From: Lepidodermella squamata
Lineage: Eukaryota; Gastrotricha
NCBI GenBank assembly: GCA_047495785.1
Contig: JBLDXI010000007.1
Coordinates: 4,030,001 to 4,094,000, forward strand
DNA length: 64,000 nt
Direction: 5' to 3'
Shown here: piece by piece, positions 1-9,488 of the stretch
How the letters are laid out: each line of letters starts with the position of its first letter
Position numbering within the stretch: the stretch's first letter is position 1
Program-made: the position numbers and the translations under genes
Notes under the pieces: model-generated
The model's input: the letters and a program-made list of their open reading frames with translations, nothing else
What the model was told of the DNA's origin: nothing
The model's database searches: none

Positions 1-465
1 ACTACTACAACTACGACGACCACGACCACAAGGCCCACAACAACCACTACTACCCCTCCCCCAGCTCCACCACCTGTTATTACGCAGATAATCTACATCA
101 CGCAGACAGCAGCGCCCCCTCAGATCATCTACGTTCCAGTCCCAGCCGGGCCGCCTCAAATCATTTACGTTACGCAAACTGCCGCTCCTCCCGTTATACA
201 GGTCGTAACAGCTCCAGGAATACCTCCCCCGCAACCTCCGCCCCCTCCTCCACCTCCACCTCCAACAACTCGCATGGCTACGACTACGAAGTACAAAGTG
301 AGTGGTGGTTACTACTCGGATGGCTCGGTGGATGAAGGCTATTCAGACGTTTGGTGGATCATTGTTGTAGTCATCATCGTGTTGGGAATAATTGTAGCTG
401 CTGTGCTTATTCCATACTTCTGTTCGCCAAGCTGTGCAGGATATGCTCAGTGTCAAAGAGCCTAG
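1..465 (+). CDS. C-terminal part of a Thr/Pro-rich single-pass membrane protein (partial)
   Basis: The frame is open from base 1 to a stop at 463-465, so the gene starts upstream of the window. The visible 154 residues begin with a run of threonines (mucin-like, likely O-glycosylated). A proline-rich stretch follows, with a repeated Gln-Ile-Ile-Tyr-Val/Ile motif (three spaced copies) and then a run of about twelve prolines. After a short Tyr/Gly/Ser linker comes one hydrophobic segment rich in Ile and Val (about residues 117-139) and a short tail with three cysteines. Thr-rich ectodomain plus one membrane span suggests a surface or extracellular-matrix-facing protein, orientation inferred. 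I do not recognise the family. It converges on the ADAM10 gene, with about 340 bases between the stop codons. Confidence 0.6.
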   Translation, partial: TTTTTTTTTTRPTTTTTTPPPAPPPVITQIIYITQTAAPPQIIYVPVPAGPPQIIYVTQTAAPPVIQVVTAPGIPPPQPPPPPPPPPPTTRMATTTKYKVSGGYYSDGSVDEGYSDVWWIIVVVIIVLGIIVAAVLIPYFCSPSCAGYAQCQRA

Positions 466-807
466 CCGAACAATTTTTTGAGTGATTTTTGCAAGTAAAT
501 TCCGGTGATTTTTATATCGTATGTTTTTCAAGCAATGCCATAAAACTGCTACGAAAAATGCCCAAGCAAGATTTACAATGTTCATGCTCCAACAATACAT
601 ATCATTTTATTCATAAGGCTTTTAAAAAAATAAGAAAAATTTCGAAATGCTACAAATATAGAGATCACAGCTGCAGTAAAAATTGCATAATATAATAACG
701 CAAAACCGGAATTTGGCAAAGTTATCACAATCGGTATATGAGTAAACACAACGGATATTTCATGGATTGTAAAAGAAGTATAAAGCTGACCAGCAATTTT
801 CTCAATC
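466..807. other. Intergenic 3'-to-3' spacer
   Basis: Spacer between two convergent genes, expected to hold both 3' UTRs. It is AT-rich and I see no supported gene or repeat in it. Confidence 0.5.
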
Positions 808-3479
808 TCACTCACTCGATGAATTCACCTGCAAAAATAACTGAATGAATAGCCTCCAGGTTTTCACTAGGGAAGTGACTTACCGAATTTTCCTTTGCGC
901 ATGGGCACAAGGTGCGCTTGCAGGAATCTTTCAGCGTTCGCTTGTTGTGCTTCTTAGGATTCGACGATGGCAAGCAGTTTCTCGCAAAAATTTGAGTAAG
1001 CACTAGGCAAAGAGCCACGAAAACCACCGCAACAATCGCGACCACCCACCAGTAAGCTACCAGCCACTGAGCTGCAGTTTGCGGCGCTTTCTCGCCCGAA
1101 AGAAGGGCGAAAAGTGAAGCGAGAGGTCCCTGCGAATTGACATTACGGCACTTGTGGAAAACATCGCAGAACCCTTTGAAGTTATTGCAGGGAGAACCAG
1201 AGCCTAGAACAACAGGCTGGCCTTTAGTAGTCCCATTTTGCGAAAAGCCCTGCAAAAACGCGTAGAAAGCTGCGTCGTCACTTGACGATTTAACGTTCAC
1301 AGAATTTATGCATGTATCAGAACCAGGCGGCTTGCAGGCGAGGTAGCAGTACTTATCGAAGCTTTTCTCGTCATCTGGAATAGTTTCCTGGCAACTCTCG
1401 TACGAAACGCCAGCTGAATTTTTTATCAACGCGCAAAGGGGTAGCGAACATTCCCCCTTGGAGCAAACTTTCGAATTTTCGTAGCAGAAGGTTCCATCGG
1501 GCTTGTTGCTCGACGTAGGGCATGACGCCGAGTTGGACGTACAGTAAGTAGCATCCGAGCATTCGCCAGCTGGTCGACATTGCACAGCAGCTGCGGCGGA
1601 TGCCGAGAAAAGTGAGCAAGTGCTTGAGTCGCAGCAAACGCCGTTACTGGGCGAACATTTCGCGTTGTCTTTCAGCGTGCAAGCCTTGGCGGCATCTGCA
1701 GGCCAACAGCAGTTATCGCCGGCAGCTGTACAGTCATCGGTGAAGCCGCAATCGCATATTTCCCCCTCTTCTACAATTCCGTTGCCGCATTGAGGAGCGC
1801 TGGCTGTTAGGAAACAGTTTTTCTTGTTCGAATTCGCCTCGGTCATAACTGCCTTCAAATTCGGCGCGATTGAGCTGTTTGAGCACGAAGAGAATCTCTT
1901 GTTATTCGGCCGATCTCCTGGCGTAACATAAGGGTACATAATGAAGTTCCCGGTATCGCCTCCAGGCTGGCATTCAGTTTTGTCGTGCTAGAAATTGAAA
2001 AATTAGTCGACCATTAATGAGCCTAAATCAATATTACCGGCGAGCCGAAGTTATGCCCAATTTCATGGGCAAACGTAAGGATTAAGCTGCTAACTGCAGA
2101 TCGCTTTCCGTAGTTGTTCGAGGTGACGATTCCTGTGTTGTAGCTGACGTCTTTGCCATTGATCGTCGCCCATTTCTGACAGACTCCGCCTGCGTATGAG
2201 CTTGGGTAGCCGACCCACGCAAGGCCTTGAACACCCTCGCTAAACTGCCGATGAGTCATAAGGTAAGCGAGGCAAAATTTGTCGTGGTTCAATTTAGAGT
2301 TGATGTTCAAAAACTCGGCTGAGTCAATGTTATCGCGACAGAGATCTGCGGTTGGTGACGTATTCTTCCCGTCACAGATCGTTTTAGTTGTATAGATCTA
2401 CAATTATTTCATCAAATAAAATATCCTGAGTAATGAAGAATGCAAACGAACCGCCGTCCTTGCGATTCTGAATTGATAATTCTTGAACAGTCCAGCGTCG
2501 CTCGATTCAAACGCATTTTTCGCATATACATCGTTAACGCCTTGGATAATTTGAGCGAAATATTTGAGCAGGCCTGTCCGAGCTTTGGTTTCATCCTGAA
2601 ATTTATCAAATTGTCAAGAAAAGTTAAGAAATCACCACGTGACAGGCCTTGTTATAGTCTGAGAGGAAAAGGTCCCATAACTTTGGATCTGCTTGCATAA
2701 AAACGTTGCAAATTTTAGGCGCGTCTGTACTAGCACTTGATGCTGCGGCCGTTCCAGAATCAACTGCGCGTTTTACTCGACTTGTAGGCTTGTCAACGTG
2801 TATTGGAGGTGGGTGATTTGGGTAAACCTCACTGGACACAAGTTTCAGCAGCTGCTCCCTGACTTTTTTGCTATGCCATCCACACATACCAAGCCCATGG
2901 TCCTCTTCTTCATCAGTTACTTTGGCTGATCGTTTAGATCGCTCTGTTTTAGAGCTGTGCTCATGGGGTGATTTGTGTGAGCTGTATATGATGTAGCAAA
3001 ACCGGAAATCGTGGCTGCAGAAGTCCTTGCCGAAGAGCCATTTTCCGTTTTCAATATTGTACGATTGCATGTGATTCAATGTTACAATTCCCTCAAATGC
3101 TCCGTCGTGTATTGAGCCAGAAACAGTTGAATCGGGATGATCTTTAGCAACACCTGTATACATGAACTCGGGACGGAATTTCTGTTCCAAAGGCCCGTCA
3201 GCAACTGCGTGGTCCTCGGTGAACACATTTTCCTCGTGTTTTCTCAATAGCAGCTCAAAAGAGCTGTTGTAATCAAGAACTCGAACGAAGACATGGACGA
3301 GGCCATCATTGTCAATCTCAATCTCTTGCCGCACCCGCTTGAAGTCCGGAGTCGATACAACTGCGAAAAAAATAATGGTTCAATATATCATAAACAACAT
3401 ATTCGAACCAGGTCATACCAAAGTTGAGGAGATAAGTGAGTAAACATATCGCAGTTGTAAGTCGAGCAACCACTGACAT
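808..3479 (-). CDS. ADAM10: ADAM10/Kuzbanian-type membrane metalloprotease
   Basis: Six exons on the minus strand: 3479-3419, 3360-2639, 2595-2452, 2397-2038, 1987-884 and 828-808, with GT-AG introns of about 43-60 bases. They give 803 residues. Order: signal peptide; prodomain with a Met-Cys-Gly-Trp-His cysteine-switch candidate and basic furin-like sites (Arg-Ser-Lys-Arg; Arg-Val-Lys-Arg); reprolysin domain with the zinc site HEIGHNFGSPHD completed across an exon junction (His420, Glu421, His424, His430); disintegrin and cysteine-rich region beginning CGNGIVEEGE; one membrane span near 737-763; short basic tail. The post-TM Ser-Asn-Pro-Lys motif and domain order fit ADAM10 rather than other ADAMs. 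This family sheds ectodomains, Notch being the classic substrate. The start is the first ATG giving a signal peptide. The donor of exon 2 has a possible 3-base alternative. Confidence 0.9.
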
Positions 3480-3754
3480 GACGTTTACACGGAAAAAACG
3501 TAAATAACCACGTAGGTATGTGATTTCTAGATAATCAAAAATCATATTTCAATTCTCTCTTGGTTTTCCACCATGTCACTAAATGTTAAAAGTCATTTCG
3601 AAGTAGATAAAGCATTGCTTTCCTGTTTCAATGACTTGATGGCAAGCATTTATTTGACGCACTAACATTCAAGAAAAGCACACAGTAAATTTTCATCATC
3701 CTCGCCCTTCCTGCAAAGAAGAATATAGAATCAGAAATACGGGCTAGGGAAGAC
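3480..3754. promoter_or_regulatory. ADAM10 upstream region (left half of a split divergent spacer)
   Basis: Sequence between the ADAM10 start codon and the left 246-bp repeat. Before the LINE inserted, the ADAM10 and glucosyltransferase start codons would have been only about 0.7 kb apart, so this was probably a shared divergent promoter region. No TATA box or named site could be assigned. Confidence 0.4.
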
Positions 3755-4000
3755 ATTGGTTTGAAGAGCTGCTGTCACTGCTGCCGTTGAATTAGGAATA
3801 AATAACGTGAGGGTAGTGTAAAAAGATTTATGGACAGGTACTCATATCATTGATTTAGCCTTCATTTCTAGCGATCTATTATGACAGTGTTTGATGGCAG
3901 ATGAGTAAACCTGTCATAGCTAGATTTCAGGGGCTAATTAAATGAACTGTCTTTCCAAGTCACCCAGAAGGAAGCAGGAAGCGTTGCCCGGTATCCATGG
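3755..4000 (+). repeat. 246-bp direct repeat, left copy (target-site duplication of the LINE)
   Basis: Identical by eye to 9036-9281. It abuts the 3' ATTCC tail of the minus-strand LINE. The other copy abuts the LINE 5' end. The repeat begins ATTGGTTTGAAGAG and ends TATCCATGG, without the TG...CA ends of an LTR. It contains single-copy-looking sequence rather than LINE coding sequence, so a very long target duplication is the simplest reading. Confidence 0.75.
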
Positions 4001-4166
4001 AATGGAATGGAATGGAATTTATTGCCGTGCCGGGACAATAATTGAATTATTAACAGACATAGAAAAAAGAAAAGAAAACACATATATTATGGATTATTGT
4101 ATCAGTTACGTGATAACCTAAACAAATGCAGTCAGCAGCTCGCAGATCTTATTTTTAATTGTTAGG

Positions 4167-7100
4167 TTAGGTTATTTTGCAAGATATGCTAAGGGCGAGT
4201 AATTCTTTTAAAGCGTAAACTAGGAGTTCGCGCTGATCGGGATGGTCTGTGTTCAGCAGATTGAACAGTTTTGACAGCTTCAGTTCATCGAAACCTGTGC
4301 GTGTACTGGCTCGGAAAGGCTTCATACTGCGGTCGGTCTTAGCACAGGACAGCATGATGTGAACGATTTGGTGCCAGCCCCTGCCCTTACCAGTGGTTAG
4401 CAGGGATTCGCTGCAGACGAGGCAAACGCCGGGTTTTAAGAATTGTGATGGTTTGAAGAGCGCGTCGCATCTGATGAGCAGTAACGTTTTTGCACATTCC
4501 AGTGGCAGATGAAGGTAGTAGGTAGCAGCCGAGTCGACAGGGCGATCAAAACTGAAGAACGGGTGAGACGAGCCGTAGTACTCACTTACTTCGCGCGAGA
4601 TTTCATTTTGGAATGCCATCTGGGTCTGCCGCTTCGCGAGATCGGTTTTTATATGGGCAGGAATGTCTGATTCGCTTAGATATTTCAGATCCAGTTTTCC
4701 GATCAGCTCGACAGCGCGGGAGCCCAGATTGCGTGGCACTTTTTTCATCCACAGCGCCGTTGTGTAGGCGTTGCCGAGCAGTGAGTCCGACGGAGCTTCA
4801 GCCATCCGAAAGTAGAAACGAATGGCGGCGAGTTGATGTGCCAGCTTTGGTGGAAGTAGGTTGAAGTCCTTCAGTAATAGGCTGTGCTTCGTCGGCGTTG
4901 GTAGCCCAAGACACCTTTTGGCGAACCGAGCGTGATCTTGAAGGTCTTTATTTCCTGCGAAAAGTCCCCAAATTTCTGCCCCATACGCGTAGGCGCCAAG
5001 CGCACAACCGTTATACAGGGAGCGCAAGGCGCTGGGAGGAAACGATCTGATGTTACTAAATAGCGATGGCAGGGCACCCACAGTACGATTTAGGCGGGTT
5101 CTAGCCTCTGTAACGGCCTTCTTATACAGCAGACGTGTGTCCAGCCAAACTCCTAGATACTTGAATTCATCAACGATCTCCAGTTTTTCACCGGCGTAGA
5201 AGAAGTCGTCTGATGAGCGAGATGGGATTTTTTGGAAGCGCATGATTTTCGTCTTCTGGATGTTCACTTTCAAGCCATTTTCAGTAGCGTAATTCTCGAG
5301 GGCTCGAAGGTAGCACTGGAGCTCGCTTGCGGATTCAGCGACGATAGCCACGTCATCCGCGTAGAGGATCGCTCTGAGTATTCTGTGGCCAAGCTGCAAG
5401 CCGCGGCCCCCAGTCTTCTCGAGGTATTCAAGCAGGTCATCAATGAAGATACTGAACAGCAGTGGGGAGAGAGGGTCACCTTGTTTGACGCCATTAGTTA
5501 CGGTGAACTCGTCACTGAAATCTCCATTCGAGTACACCCTAGCAGTGCATCCCGAGTACATGTCACCAACAACGGACAGGAAGGCCTCGGGTACGCCGCG
5601 CTTGCGTAGCTTTGCAAGCAAACGCGCGTGGCAGACGGTGTCAAAGGCTGAGCTGAAGTCGACAAAACAGCAATAAACACCGCCAGATAGACGCTCCAGG
5701 GCGTAAGCAGCAGCCATGTGCAGCACAGCGGTTGCGTCGATCGTAGAGCAGCCCGGCTTGAAGCCAAACTGTTCCTGCCGGAGAGGTGAGAAATCGTCCA
5801 GCCACTTCCGCAGTCGACGTTCGAGCAATCTGGAGAAGGCTTTTGCTACACAATTTTGCAAACATATTGGTCTGAAATTCGACACATCTGACCTTTCTCC
5901 CTTTTTGTAGATCGGGCATATAATGGCGCTTTTCCAGTTCGCAGGGAATTTTCCTTCGAAGAGAGCTCGGGTGAATAGCACTGAGAGGTAGGGCGCCAGC
6001 GTCTCCAGGTTTTCCTTGATGTCACAGAACGATAAACCGTCAGGACCTGCTGCAGAGCGGGAATTGCAGCTTTGGATACATTCGCGAACCTCATCGACGG
6101 AGACTGGGCCGGTCAGGGAAGCTTCTCGAGACTGGGGTGTTGTAGCAGTAGCAGGAGGATCCGATCTATATTTGCGCCATTGATAGTAGCCATTCACGTC
6201 CGACGTGTAGAAACGAGGTGGGCATAACCACGATTCCCAGTACCGCATGTCGCGTAGAGAGCTCAGCGTCACTGGAGATTCCCCTGATAGGACCCGCCAT
6301 CGCATTGCGAAGTCGTCAGGCCCAAGCTTGTACTTGAGTAGACCGCCCGCTGCAGCTGCCCATTGTGGCACCAGGGGGTGAAAAACGACAGGATTCTCGC
6401 TTCGAGTGATTGGGGGCAGGCGGGATATCACATTTTGAGAGAAGAGCTTGATTAGGTGTGCCCGATAGTCATTGGCAGGCGGACCAGTGCCGTCGGGTTC
6501 TCGGGCTTTCAATTTCCATATTTTGGTGGGGTTCCTGGAGAGCTCGTCGAAGGTCGCTTGGTCTTCCGCGGAAACCTTCGCCGAGTCGCCTAATTGGCGA
6601 AGTTCGAAGTTCTTTGGCCGGTAAGCAACCGATTTGTAGCCAGGCGGGAGCTTTCTCGAAGGCTTCACAGTGCACGCCTGGGTGATGCTTTGCAGGTGAT
6701 CAGCCATTTCCTGTGCTGTGTGTAGGGGGACGCAATTTAGCTCATGTATTAAGGAATTGTTAAGCTTATCTGTTTGCATGCGAAGTCTACTAGGGGGCTG
6801 CGAGCAGGGCCCGACTGCGATGCTTGCAGTTATGCGGGCATGGCCCATGCTCGCAGTACACCTTTTCACTTCGAATGCGCGTATTGATTGCGATAGGCTT
6901 ATCGAGGCAAGACCATAGTCGATCACCGAGGTGCCGATACTAGAGGAGTGAGTGAACTCTCCTTGAACATCGGGTGGATATCGGCCATTCAGGATATAAA
7001 GATTGTGCTGTTCGATGAACGAGAGGAAGTTGGCTTCATCGTGGCAATTTTGGTCGGCGCTGCGCCGTGGCGGGACACAGTTCGAGGTGACATCCGGGGT

Positions 7101-7739
7101 CTGGCCCACACGACAATTGAAATCTCCCAGTATCATCAGTTCAAATTTATCATCGTTGCAGTAAATGGTGTTCTCTAGCAGGTCATTCAGGTTATCAAAT
7201 ACCTCTCTGTGGGTTTGGTTGGTAGAGTCCGTTGGCACGTACGCAAAGATAGCATGGACCGTCGGTTGTTGGTGCCGCGGCAGAGTTACAATGCAGGTGT
7301 AATGGTTGATAAGCACGACTTCCACTGCTTGCTTGATTCCGTTTGATACATAAGCACTCATCCCACCAGATTTACGGCCGCCAGCGAGGCGGACGCCATC
7401 GGCTTCGTGTTTTTCGTACCCTTCGATCACAAGGTGCGGCGCTAGGCCGTGTGTTTCAGCAATAACAAGGATGTGGCAGCCTCCTATCGCGGCTCTGAGG
7501 TTTTCGGCGGAGAACGAGTAAGCACCGCCGATATTCAGGAAACCCACTGTGAGTATGTCGACTGGAATTCCTTGCGGATTATCATAATAAGAATTAGTAT
7601 ATACATTTTGTTTAGCCTTATCTGTTTTAGTGTGAAGCACTCGTGACCGGGGCATCATTGAAGATGTAGACGGCGGTTGATTGAACGGAGATGCCCCCGG
7701 TCCGGTAACTTCTTGCGCGTGGTAGTTGGTTAGCTTCAT
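4167..7739 (-). CDS. LINE ORF2: endonuclease plus reverse transcriptase
   Basis: 1190 residues. The N-terminal third is an exonuclease-endonuclease-phosphatase type endonuclease: an IAETHG motif, the metal-site ILGDFN motif, and VIDYG. The central part is reverse transcriptase: FRPICL (finger), SAFDTV (first catalytic Asp), NGVKQGDPLSPLLF and the catalytic YADDVAIVAES. A Cys-x2-Cys...His...Cys cluster near the C-terminus resembles the zinc-knuckle-like tail of many LINEs. Expected role: nicking chromosomal DNA and priming reverse transcription from the nick. One oddity is that the last endonuclease motif, usually Ser-Asp-His, reads Met-Gly-His here, so the Asp may be replaced. The start codon follows the ORF1 stop closely, suggesting reinitiation or downstream ribosome entry. 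Confidence 0.92.
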   Translation of the reverse strand: MKLTNYHAQEVTGPGASPFNQPPSTSSMMPRSRVLHTKTDKAKQNVYTNSYYDNPQGIPVDILTVGFLNIGGAYSFSAENLRAAIGGCHILVIAETHGLAPHLVIEGYEKHEADGVRLAGGRKSGGMSAYVSNGIKQAVEVVLINHYTCIVTLPRHQQPTVHAIFAYVPTDSTNQTHREVFDNLNDLLENTIYCNDDKFELMILGDFNCRVGQTPDVTSNCVPPRRSADQNCHDEANFLSFIEQHNLYILNGRYPPDVQGEFTHSSSIGTSVIDYGLASISLSQSIRAFEVKRCTASMGHARITASIAVGPCSQPPSRLRMQTDKLNNSLIHELNCVPLHTAQEMADHLQSITQACTVKPSRKLPPGYKSVAYRPKNFELRQLGDSAKVSAEDQATFDELSRNPTKIWKLKAREPDGTGPPANDYRAHLIKLFSQNVISRLPPITRSENPVVFHPLVPQWAAAAGGLLKYKLGPDDFAMRWRVLSGESPVTLSSLRDMRYWESWLCPPRFYTSDVNGYYQWRKYRSDPPATATTPQSREASLTGPVSVDEVRECIQSCNSRSAAGPDGLSFCDIKENLETLAPYLSVLFTRALFEGKFPANWKSAIICPIYKKGERSDVSNFRPICLQNCVAKAFSRLLERRLRKWLDDFSPLRQEQFGFKPGCSTIDATAVLHMAAAYALERLSGGVYCCFVDFSSAFDTVCHARLLAKLRKRGVPEAFLSVVGDMYSGCTARVYSNGDFSDEFTVTNGVKQGDPLSPLLFSIFIDDLLEYLEKTGGRGLQLGHRILRAILYADDVAIVAESASELQCYLRALENYATENGLKVNIQKTKIMRFQKIPSRSSDDFFYAGEKLEIVDEFKYLGVWLDTRLLYKKAVTEARTRLNRTVGALPSLFSNIRSFPPSALRSLYNGCALGAYAYGAEIWGLFAGNKDLQDHARFAKRCLGLPTPTKHSLLLKDFNLLPPKLAHQLAAIRFYFRMAEAPSDSLLGNAYTTALWMKKVPRNLGSRAVELIGKLDLKYLSESDIPAHIKTDLAKRQTQMAFQNEISREVSEYYGSSHPFFSFDRPVDSAATYYLHLPLECAKTLLLIRCDALFKPSQFLKPGVCLVCSESLLTTGKGRGWHQIVHIMLSCAKTDRSMKPFRASTRTGFDELKLSKLFNLLNTDHPDQRELLVYALKELLALSISCKIT

Positions 7740-7760
7740 ATGCTGCGAGCTGCGAGTATC

Positions 7761-8936
7761 CTAGGGTAGCGCTGCGCCGGCCGTTTTCGGCTGGCGTGGT
7801 CGTAGCGGCGCCAATGCAGGGAATTTTTCATCGAACTTCCCCAGGTCGGCTGTCACCTCGAAGATCCGGATGATTCCACCGATGAGGCGAGCTTCGAGAC
7901 GATTTGTAACCGTCATCCCTTTTACCGCTCGAAGGCGACTACCACGGATTTGGAAGTAGTCAGCATTTCCGGCTTTCTTCATGGCAATACCCCTGGTGTG
8001 CAGTTCTTGTGTGCGCCGTTGCTGGTCTACTGATAGCCATCGCCTGATTCCAAGAGGGGCTGTCAGGTTCTTTCGGATCGTTTCGATAGGAGCAGGGAGC
8101 TTAGCACCCAGCTTCATCTCGAGGAACACGTCCTGTCTTTGAGCTGCAGCGTCGTTTACGGCTGTCTGTTTAATACGACCACGACGACTGCACTTGAAAA
8201 TAGCGTCGAGAGGGGCTTGCAGCAGGTTAGCTATGTGGGTTTTCAGGCCCTGCTCGGTTTCGCCATCGGGTTTAGAGACGTTCTGAATAACGTAGAGACC
8301 TTCACAGCGTTCTTTGTCTTCAGATACGATGTCACCGCATGTTTTGCCCATGAAAGCAGAGAAATCTCGTCGGAAACTTTCGAGGTCCTGGTGGCAGTTT
8401 GAAGCCAATCTCGCAACGTCTGCGAAGGATGGCGTCAGGGATTGCAAACCGGGGTCTCTCGTCGCGGTCTGGCTGGGGCACTTCAACTCATCGATAGCGG
8501 TTTTGCACGCTGCTATGTCAGTGTTCAAATTGGCAAGCTGGGCGGTCAGCATTTCGTGGATTTCGCTGGCTTCCTTTACTGCGATGTTTTGAAGCTCGCC
8601 TTTCAAGGCAGCCAGCTGGTCCACGCTCGACTGCGATTGCGACATTGTTAGCATGCCGCCTTGTTGAAGGTCGGCGACCTTGCCGGGAAGTAGCTCATCG
8701 ATTAGCAGAGGGATCTTCTTCGCAATTACCGCGTCGACAGCTTGCATCATTGCCACAGGCAGGTCAGCAATCGCTTTCTCGATTTTAGACACGCGCACAT
8801 CCAATTCAGCACATGACCGGTTACCGAAACGACCACGGTGCCCTCGGAAAAGGTGGAATTCCTGCAGAAGGGTCTGGAGAACTGGGTCACCGTAGTCATG
8901 AGGCTCCCATGCGTCGTCTGGCTTGGAGCTTGTCAT
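7761..8936 (-). CDS. LINE ORF1: RNA-binding/coiled-coil protein
   Basis: 391 residues. The first half is heptad-like and rich in Leu, Ala, Glu and Gln (about residues 45-170), consistent with a trimerising coiled coil. It is followed by an RRM-like segment starting near YVIQNVSKPDG and a basic C-terminal domain. This is the layout of L1-type ORF1 proteins, which coat the element RNA and act as a chaperone. Assignment rests on position 5' of the reverse transcriptase ORF and on this layout, not on a recognised signature. Confidence 0.75.
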   Translation of the reverse strand: MTSSKPDDAWEPHDYGDPVLQTLLQEFHLFRGHRGRFGNRSCAELDVRVSKIEKAIADLPVAMMQAVDAVIAKKIPLLIDELLPGKVADLQQGGMLTMSQSQSSVDQLAALKGELQNIAVKEASEIHEMLTAQLANLNTDIAACKTAIDELKCPSQTATRDPGLQSLTPSFADVARLASNCHQDLESFRRDFSAFMGKTCGDIVSEDKERCEGLYVIQNVSKPDGETEQGLKTHIANLLQAPLDAIFKCSRRGRIKQTAVNDAAAQRQDVFLEMKLGAKLPAPIETIRKNLTAPLGIRRWLSVDQQRRTQELHTRGIAMKKAGNADYFQIRGSRLRAVKGMTVTNRLEARLIGGIIRIFEVTADLGKFDEKFPALAPLRPRQPKTAGAALP

Positions 8937-9035
8937 CTCAAAGTAATGTGTAAAATCACTACGGAAACAAAAAACACGGCGGGGACTCGGCGACGACGTC
9001 TCCCGCCTCAGAAAATTTAATATTCAATCGCAGAT

Positions 9036-9281
9036 ATTGGTTTGAAGAGCTGCTGTCACTGCTGCCGTTGAATTAGGAATAAATAACGTGAGGGTAGTGT
9101 AAAAAGATTTATGGACAGGTACTCATATCATTGATTTAGCCTTCATTTCTAGCGATCTATTATGACAGTGTTTGATGGCAGATGAGTAAACCTGTCATAG
9201 CTAGATTTCAGGGGCTAATTAAATGAACTGTCTTTCCAAGTCACCCAGAAGGAAGCAGGAAGCGTTGCCCGGTATCCATGG
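9036..9281 (+). repeat. 246-bp direct repeat, right copy
   Basis: Second copy of the 3755-4000 sequence, at the LINE 5' end and about 210 bases upstream of the glucosyltransferase start codon. Both divergent genes therefore keep a copy of the same upstream block. Confidence 0.75.
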
Positions 9282-9488
9282 CGACGTCAAATTACATTTT
9301 TTTCTGAATGAATCTAAATTACGTTAGTGTAATTTACACTTCAGTTCAGGTAATTTAAAAAATAAAATTACTGATCGTCACCTTTGCGAAACACCGCGCT
9401 TTGTTTTTGGTGAGATGTGAGTGGCCTGGATCCAGTTGGCAACTGCTCCCTTTTCTGAACGTGTTTGTGCAGTTTACGCCCCCTACGC

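Larger units (their letters stand above)
4001..9035 (-). mobile_element. Two-ORF non-LTR retrotransposon (LINE), apparently full length
   Basis: Element of about 5 kb on the minus strand. A roughly 100-base 5' UTR (8937-9035) is followed by ORF1 (7761-8936), a 21-base gap, and ORF2 (4167-7739). The 3' UTR ends in an AATAAA-like signal and an ATTCC microsatellite tail (about four units, + strand GGAAT at 4001-4018). Both ORFs lack internal stops, and the flanking 246-bp duplication looks identical on both sides, so the insertion appears young. It sits between the divergent ADAM10 and POGLUT-like genes. The clade is not assigned. An apurinic-type endonuclease plus RT without a visible RNase H narrows it to AP-endonuclease LINEs. 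Confidence 0.9.

Noticed and set aside
3755-9281. 246-bp direct repeats as LTRs of a retrovirus-like element
   Set aside because: No TG...CA ends, no primer-binding site or polypurine tract, no gag/protease/integrase; the interior is a two-ORF LINE with its own 3' tail.
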